A stretch of 64,000 nucleotides of DNA, taken from NCBI RefSeq assembly GCF_000426445.1, contig NZ_AUFJ01000014.1:159380-223379 (forward strand), given 5' to 3'. The stretch is from Brevibacterium album DSM 18261. Its GTDB lineage: Bacteria; Actinomycetota; Actinomycetes; Actinomycetales; Brevibacteriaceae. Under the pieces are notes generated by a model that was not told the DNA's origin, searched no databases, and worked only from the letters and a program-made list of their open reading frames with translations. Below, in pieces: positions 59,552-64,000 of the stretch. Numbering within the stretch: position 1 is the first letter of the stretch; each line of letters opens with the position of its first letter. The position numbers and the translations under genes were made by a program.

Positions 59552-60394
59552 ATGGAGCCAGGGGAGTCGTGGGCGTACCGCGCGCGTGGCATCGACCCGC
59601 TCGTCGAGGTGCGCCTCGTGCGAGAGGGGTCACAGAAGCCGGCGCGCGTCCTGGTGCACTTCGTGGCCGACGAGTTCGAGGGGCGGGAGGAGTCGGTCCC
59701 GCCCGCGCGCTTGAAGGTGAGGTGGGACGACGTCGAGTCGTTCCGGGCACGGGAGGAACGCTGGGACCGTGTCAGCGCCCTGGGCCCCGATCGCGACGAC
59801 CCCAGGGACTGTGCGGCGAGCGAGATCCTCGACGAGTTCATCGACCGCGATCTCGCCGGGATGAACGACAGCGACGGCTGCTCGATCACGATCAGTCGCC
59901 CCGACGAGCTCGCAGACTCTCTCGGCCTTCGCATCGAGCAGCTGACGGAATACCCGGAGGCCTTCCGGGAGGACGGCAAGCTCATCGCACCCTGGCCAGT
60001 GACCGAGCTGGTCGCCCGGGCCGCCGCGCAGATGAACGCGGAGGCGGTGCTCCAGCGGGTCGAGTCCGAGGAGCGGAAGGCGCAGCATGCCGCGATCCAC
60101 GGCGAGTACCTCTCCGGTCGCGGACGCCACTTCATCGATCCTGAGATCTCGGCGAAAGTCGATCGCGACCACGGCAAGCCGATCCGGGACGTGCTCCGTG
60201 CATGGTGCGGGGCCGACAACGTCGAGCGGTTCGACGAGCTGGTCGAGCTGCGCAAGGAGATCAAGCGGGTCGGAGAGGTGGCCGAGCGCGCGATCGCCGC
60301 GCTGCGAGCCCACGGGCACGACGCCGTGGCTGCGCAGATCGAGCGGGAGCTCGGCACGCCGGTGGAGATGCTCCGCGCCGAGCTGCCCGACTAG
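59552..60394 (+). CDS. Uncharacterised actinobacterial protein with Tudor/SH3-like N-terminus
   Basis: 280-aa acidic soluble protein. The first 70 residues look like a small beta-barrel (WAYRARGIDPLVEVRLVREG, then RVLVHFVADEFEGREE and RLKVRWDDVE). The rest is mainly helical with a coiled-coil-like C-terminus (about 230-275). No catalytic motif. It converges on and overlaps by 4 bp the gene at 60391-61788. Function unknown; the context of nuclease and recombinase genes suggests an element-linked role. Confidence 0.6.
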   Translation: MEPGESWAYRARGIDPLVEVRLVREGSQKPARVLVHFVADEFEGREESVPPARLKVRWDDVESFRAREERWDRVSALGPDRDDPRDCAASEILDEFIDRDLAGMNDSDGCSITISRPDELADSLGLRIEQLTEYPEAFREDGKLIAPWPVTELVARAAAQMNAEAVLQRVESEERKAQHAAIHGEYLSGRGRHFIDPEISAKVDRDHGKPIRDVLRAWCGADNVERFDELVELRKEIKRVGEVAERAIAALRAHGHDAVAAQIERELGTPVEMLRAELPD

Positions 60395-61788
60395 CGGCTC
60401 CAGGGGCGGCGTGCGTCATCCGGTGGGCGTCGTGCCGTCATGCCCCGCGGCATGAACGGGTCGAGGTCTGCGTCGGCCACCTCGTCAGGCTCGACGTACT
60501 GCAGATCTGCCGGGCTCAGCAGCGGGTCGATTCGCTCCGCCTCGGATCGGGCCCATTCCGTCCAGGCCCGGACCTGGTGCGCCTCGCCCTGATCATCGAG
60601 AGCGGCTGCCTTCTTCTCGAGGGCCTCGGCGTAGCGGAGGAGTTCGTCGGCACGGCGATGACTCTCAAGCTGTTCTCCCAGGCGTCGACGATTCAGATCC
60701 TCGATGTAGCGCTGCCGCGCTTCGGTCTTCGCCTGCTCCCAGGCGCGCTGGCGCTCGGCCCGTTCCCGTTCGTCGCGAGCACGGCGTTCGAGGGTCTCCG
60801 CGGCCTGGCTCTCGGCGTAGGCGAAGAGGTGCGGCAGCCGGCTGTCGAGGGTCCACCGCTTGCGATCGGCCCACGACGTGCGCGAGTAGGAGGGACCGGA
60901 CTGAACCAAGAGCTTGCCGGAGGGGACTTTCTGCACAGTCGAGCGCACTCGCTGCCATTCGTACCTCGCCTCAGCGAGCTCGTCCGCGTTCGGGACGGGT
61001 CTGCGCACGCGCTCCTCGAGCATGTCGAAGTCAGTCGGCACCCCGTCGACGGTGAGCCGGAACGTCCCCGAGTCGTCGTCTGAGGGCAGGCCGAACTCGT
61101 GTCCGCGCCGTTCGCACTCGTCGGCGATGGCCTGCAGGATCAGCAGGGCGCGGCGCTGCTCGGAGGGAGTCACATCGAGTCGCTCGGCTCGACTGTCCCG
61201 CAGCTCCCGCACGGCGTCATGGAGGCGACTGAGATCGTCCGGCACGGGAATGGGCGCGAGTTCCGGACGCTGCGGAGCGTCGTCCTTCGGGATCAGGCGG
61301 ACCACCAGATCGCCTCGGTCGCGTCCGGTGTGACGCAGTGCGGAGCCGGCGGGCACCAGGCCGTCGGCGATGGCCATGCTCATCGCGCGTCGGTACGCCG
61401 CTCGTACCTCTGGCGGGGGATCAGCAACGGTGAGCGTCCCGTCGTGGGCGAGGAGGTCAGCGATGAGCGCCTCGGCGGTGACACTGAACGATGCCTTCTG
61501 GGTCGTACGACCACGTGGACCCGAGTGCTTATCGCTCGGCGGCTCTTCGTTGATCCGGTAGTGGCCGTGGTCGAGGTAGAAGCGGCCGTCGTCGGTCATC
61601 GCGGCCGACCATGAGCCGCGTCTCCGATCCACTTTCACGAGGCCGCGTGTCGCCAGCGCATAGACCGAGACCTTGTAGCTGGAGTCGTGCCACACGCCCT
61701 CCGGGCATCCGCGCGCGACCCATTCCAGTGCCTTCAACTGGATGGGATTCAGCGGTGGCCAGCGGGTGCCCATGCGCTCAATCCTCAT
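60391..61788 (-). CDS. Winged-helix protein with coiled-coil C-terminus, unknown function
   Basis: 465-aa protein. Residues about 10-75 form a winged helix (LNPIQLKALEWVARGCPEGV, then VSVYALATRGLVKVDRRRGS and MTDDGRFYLDHGHY), a pattern seen in many uncharacterised actinomycete proteins. The middle is unassigned. Residues about 330-430 are a long Arg/Glu/Ala-rich coiled coil. Start ATG at 61788 or 61773; the frame extends upstream without similarity. Partner of the convergent 280-aa gene; function unknown. Confidence 0.6.
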   Translation of the reverse strand: MRIERMGTRWPPLNPIQLKALEWVARGCPEGVWHDSSYKVSVYALATRGLVKVDRRRGSWSAAMTDDGRFYLDHGHYRINEEPPSDKHSGPRGRTTQKASFSVTAEALIADLLAHDGTLTVADPPPEVRAAYRRAMSMAIADGLVPAGSALRHTGRDRGDLVVRLIPKDDAPQRPELAPIPVPDDLSRLHDAVRELRDSRAERLDVTPSEQRRALLILQAIADECERRGHEFGLPSDDDSGTFRLTVDGVPTDFDMLEERVRRPVPNADELAEARYEWQRVRSTVQKVPSGKLLVQSGPSYSRTSWADRKRWTLDSRLPHLFAYAESQAAETLERRARDERERAERQRAWEQAKTEARQRYIEDLNRRRLGEQLESHRRADELLRYAEALEKKAAALDDQGEAHQVRAWTEWARSEAERIDPLLSPADLQYVEPDEVADADLDPFMPRGMTARRPPDDARRPWSR

Positions 61789-61885
61789 CGAGTGCCTGCT
61801 GAACCGGCAACGTCGTGACGCCGCGCGGGGTCGAGCGGCACCGTATGGTCGTTGGCTGATCGATTGCAGGACGCTGAAATGCGGC

Positions 61886-62911
61886 TCAGCGCATGCGCTC
61901 CGCCAGTTGGTCGAAGAAGTCGGTGAGCATCCGGGCGGCCCCGTCGGCCATGAGCTCGGCCCCGCCAAACCTGTACACCTCGTACCCGGCGAGCCTCAGC
62001 CGGCGGTCCTCGGCGACCATCTCGCTGTAGAGCCTCGGGCTCGCGACGTCGCCGTCCGCGTAGTGCTGCTTACCGTCGACCTCGAGCACGACCCGGTGCC
62101 TGCTCGAGAAGAGGATGAGGAAGTCCATCCGCTGCCGCGCCAGCGGGCTGCCGCTCTGTCCCGCCGCCCGCCGCGCCAGCTGCGTGGCGGGGTCGAAGTG
62201 GAGGTAGACCTGCGGGATCAGCGCCGGCACGTCGAACCGGTTGTTCCGATACCGCGCTGCGTAGGTGTCGAAGACGAGGGCCTCGACGGGGTTGTCGCCG
62301 AGCGACTCCCGCAGCCGCGCGTGGAGATCCACGCCGACCTCCCTGTCCGGCACTGCGTCCGCGAACCCCTGCCGCTTCCGCCACCACTCGATCAGGTTCT
62401 GGTACGTCAGGCCGTCGGCCGGGATCGGCCGGTCGAAGACGAGGCAGTACTCGCCGTTGCGCGTGATCTCGATGTCGTTGTTGACGGCGTCGCGGAGCAC
62501 CAGCTCGGGCTTCGGCCCGTTCGCCGCGAAGATGAGGTTCTTCGGCGGCGTGCCGACGCCGCCGCCCCGGTCATGAGCTGCCAGGAGCGCGTGCAGGTCG
62601 GCGAGGAGCGCCTCGTTGAGATCGAGCTCGGCGACCATCCTCCGGACGAGGGCGGCGAGCTTCGGGAGGTCCCAGCCCTTCGTGTAGCCCTTGATGACGT
62701 CGCGCTTGGTGTACTCGCTCTCGGACGGCTCGCTGTCCGCCACCGGCCAGGGCAGCTTGAGTTCCTCGCCGAGCACCGTCTCGAGGTCCTGCCTCGTGTA
62801 GGTGTGGATGAGCGCCTCCTCGATCGCGGTCCGGAACGCCCGCGACGACACCTTCGGCGGTGCCTTCGGGACGGTGGTGAACCCGGCGCTGAAGAAGTCG
62901 AAATCGGCCAC
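61886..62911 (-). CDS. Candidate defence protein with C-terminal PD-(D/E)XK-like nuclease domain
   Basis: 341-aa protein. An N-terminal helical region (SRAFRTAIEEALIHTYTRQD, YTKRDVIKGYTKGW) is followed by a conserved-looking NLIFAANGPKPELVLRDAVN near 155 and a C-terminal nuclease-like core: RMDFLILFSSRHRVVLEVDG, then KQHYAD, and a YEVYRFGGAEL strand. Asp in MDFLI and Glu-x-Asp-Gly-Lys would form a PD-(D/E)XK/DUF559-type site. The arrangement recalls AbiJ-type abortive infection proteins, which is tentative. GTG at 62911 is supported by GACAAT 6 nt upstream. Probably a single-gene defence system or part of one. Confidence 0.6.
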   Translation of the reverse strand: MADFDFFSAGFTTVPKAPPKVSSRAFRTAIEEALIHTYTRQDLETVLGEELKLPWPVADSEPSESEYTKRDVIKGYTKGWDLPKLAALVRRMVAELDLNEALLADLHALLAAHDRGGGVGTPPKNLIFAANGPKPELVLRDAVNNDIEITRNGEYCLVFDRPIPADGLTYQNLIEWWRKRQGFADAVPDREVGVDLHARLRESLGDNPVEALVFDTYAARYRNNRFDVPALIPQVYLHFDPATQLARRAAGQSGSPLARQRMDFLILFSSRHRVVLEVDGKQHYADGDVASPRLYSEMVAEDRRLRLAGYEVYRFGGAELMADGAARMLTDFFDQLAERMR

Positions 62912-62917
62912 GGCCCC

Positions 62918-62923
62918 ATTGTC
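62918..62923 (-). promoter_or_regulatory. -10 box of the nuclease-like defence gene
   Basis: GACAAT on the minus strand ends 6 nt before the GTG at 62911, fixing the start of a leaderless gene. Confidence 0.55.
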
Positions 62924-62952
62924 CCCGAGTCGCCTCCGATCCGCGGGCGCGG

Positions 62953-62993
62953 AGAACCCCCGATCCGACCTCAAGCGACAGGTTCGGGGGTCT
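62953..62993. terminator. Hairpin between the lipoprotein and nuclease-like genes
   Basis: ACCCCCGA (62956-62963) pairs with TCGGGGGT (62984-62991), extendable by AGA/TCT past a bulge, with a 20-nt loop. It may terminate transcription from the lipoprotein gene. Confidence 0.4.
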
Positions 62994-63147
62994 CGTGCCG
63001 TGCGTCCATCGGGGTAGACCCTTACTGACGGTTCGCTGGCACTGGTCCTGGAGGCTCGGCCCTGTAGCATCGTGGGTCAACACCCCGGAATCGTCCCTGC
63101 AGCTCTCCTCGGAGGGCCGACCACACGGCCGGGGTTCTGCTCTGCCC

Positions 63148-63588
63148 TCAACCGAGGAGGATCTCACCGACGGTCTCGCCGGCCTCGCGGCACTTGTCGA
63201 CGTGTGCCTCCATCTGCCCGTCGACGTTCGGCACCGCGACCTCACGGGCACCGACCGGCCACAGCTCCTCGTCGGTGAGCGGCTCCATCAGCGTCGTCAG
63301 CCCCATCCCCGCACCCAACATGGGGTTCTCGCCCTCCCAGGTGATGATGTCGTCCTCCCAGGTGCCCGCCGTCTCCTCGGCCTGGCCGAGGCAGTTGACC
63401 TTCTCGAAGGTCACGGACTCTCCGTCGACGGTCCACTTCTCCACGAACGGCGAGAAGGCGGCGACAGACAGGGCGTACTCCTGCGGCCCGACCTCCTCGG
63501 CGGTCGAGCCTCCGTCACTCTCCGCCTGGCCACCGCCGCCGCACCCGGTTAGGGCGAGGGCCAGGGCGGCGATGGGCACGACTCCCAC
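63148..63588 (-). CDS. Lipoprotein cut at its 5' end by an IS3-family element
   Basis: 146 residues from a GTG at 63588, with hydrophobic core and lipobox LALTGC followed by Gly-rich linker and an acidic domain containing two cysteines. The reading frame enters the insertion element just upstream, near 63,598, so the basic n-region of the signal peptide and the original start and promoter are lost. Export from the remaining short signal is uncertain. Function unknown. Confidence 0.55.
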   Translation of the reverse strand: MGVVPIAALALALTGCGGGGQAESDGGSTAEEVGPQEYALSVAAFSPFVEKWTVDGESVTFEKVNCLGQAEETAGTWEDDIITWEGENPMLGAGMGLTTLMEPLTDEELWPVGAREVAVPNVDGQMEAHVDKCREAGETVGEILLG

Positions 63589-63597
63589 GATGGGGGC

Positions 63598-64000
63598 TGA
63601 TGCAAATTCAGGTGACAGTCTTGGTTTCCTGGTTCAGGCCGCCAGAGCCACAGCCTGGCTCTGCAGCACTTCTTCGAACACGACGGGTGTCAGTCGGCCG
63701 AGGCTCTTCTGCTTCCTCCTACGGTGATAGGTGCCTTCGATCCAGGACACGATCCGCGCCCGCAGCTGTTGCCGCGTCCGCCATGGCCCGGTATCGAGGA
63801 CGTTGTTCTGCAGCAAGGAGAAGAACGACTCCATCGCCGCGTTATCCCCGGCAGCCCCGACTCTGCCCATCGATCCTTGTAGTCCGTGATACTCCAGAGC
63901 ACGCAGGAACTTCTTCGACCTGAACTGCCCTCCGCGATCCGAATGCACCACACAACCGGCCACCTCCGCCCCCTCACGGACACGGGCGGCCACAGCGGTC
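63598..64000 (-). mobile_element. IS3-family insertion element, partial
   Basis: The element end lies near 63,598-63,620 (TGATGCAAATTCAGGTGAC), directly at the broken lipoprotein gene, and the element continues beyond the window. The other end and the first orf are not visible, so boundaries and target duplication could not be checked. Confidence 0.65.
63634..64000 (-). CDS. IS3-family transposase OrfB (integrase core), 5' partial
   Basis: C-terminal 121 residues of an OrfB/InsF-type DDE transposase: VVHSDRGGQFRSKKFL with the second catalytic Asp, then GDNAAMESFFSLLQNNVLD with the catalytic Glu. It ends at the TGA at 63634-63636 and runs off the window end. The first Asp and the N-terminal HTH lie outside. 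Confidence 0.9.
   Translation of the reverse strand, partial: TAVAARVREGAEVAGCVVHSDRGGQFRSKKFLRALEYHGLQGSMGRVGAAGDNAAMESFFSLLQNNVLDTGPWRTRQQLRARIVSWIEGTYHRRRKQKSLGRLTPVVFEEVLQSQAVALAA

Noticed and set aside
60202..61083. 293-codon plus-strand frame opposite the winged-helix gene
   Set aside because: Antisense shadow without motifs.
61742..63028. 428-codon plus-strand frame opposite the nuclease-like gene
   Set aside because: Val/Arg/Glu-rich antisense frame; the minus strand has a leaderless promoter and nuclease-like motifs.

Overview
The window is a high-GC actinomycete chromosome segment. Mycothiol conjugate amidase (mca), WhiB1 next to a PdtaS-type kinase, a 180-kDa class NAD-glutamate dehydrogenase, a DUF4307 protein and a cis-prenyltransferase/HlyIII/PhoH2 cluster all point to Actinomycetota, probably Micrococcales. 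The genus cannot be fixed from sequence alone. Many genes have a -10 hexamer 6-8 nt before the start codon and no Shine-Dalgarno sequence, the pattern expected for leaderless mRNAs.

Bases 1 to about 33,000 are conserved housekeeping genome. In order: gdh (5' end outside the window), pdtaS, whiB1, gamma carbonic anhydrase, an LpdA-type flavoprotein, acyl-CoA carboxylase alpha subunit, maf, an SGNH-like protein, an AI-2E family permease, greA, a DUF4307 protein, mca plus a small membrane protein, HlyIII, a cis-prenyltransferase, phoH2, fumC, beta carbonic anhydrase, glpX, a DUF4245 protein, xseB/xseA, ispH, a membrane protein, rmuC, an NAD-binding epimerase-like gene with a divergent TetR regulator, and ychF. 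Several neighbour pairs match mycobacterial gene order.

From the 3' end of ychF (about 33,000) to the window end the content is accessory. The last codons of ychF are replaced, and ychF overlaps a three-gene cassette: N6-adenine methyltransferase, PD-(D/E)XK-like protein, and a DUF3644/HEPN-like protein with an R-x4-H motif. A large serine recombinase, an XRE regulator, a lipoprotein, an Lsr2-like protein and small unknown genes follow. At 40.8 kb a 5'-truncated resolvase is fused to a 5'-truncated MFS gene, and an IS21 istB remnant lies beyond.

Bases 42.5-58.4 kb carry a gamma-glutamylcyclotransferase/SGNH fusion, a lipoprotein gene with an internal stop, several membrane proteins, a NarL-type two-component system with an ABC-2 exporter, an alpha/beta hydrolase operon and two TetR units with visible operators, an SDR, a degraded permease, and a WYL regulator divergent from ridA. 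Bases 58.4-64 kb hold a second, frameshifted resolvase, two uncharacterised proteins, a protein with a nuclease-like C-terminus that is a candidate defence gene, and a lipoprotein gene cut at its 5' end by an IS3-family element that runs off the window.

No tRNA, rRNA or CRISPR array was seen.
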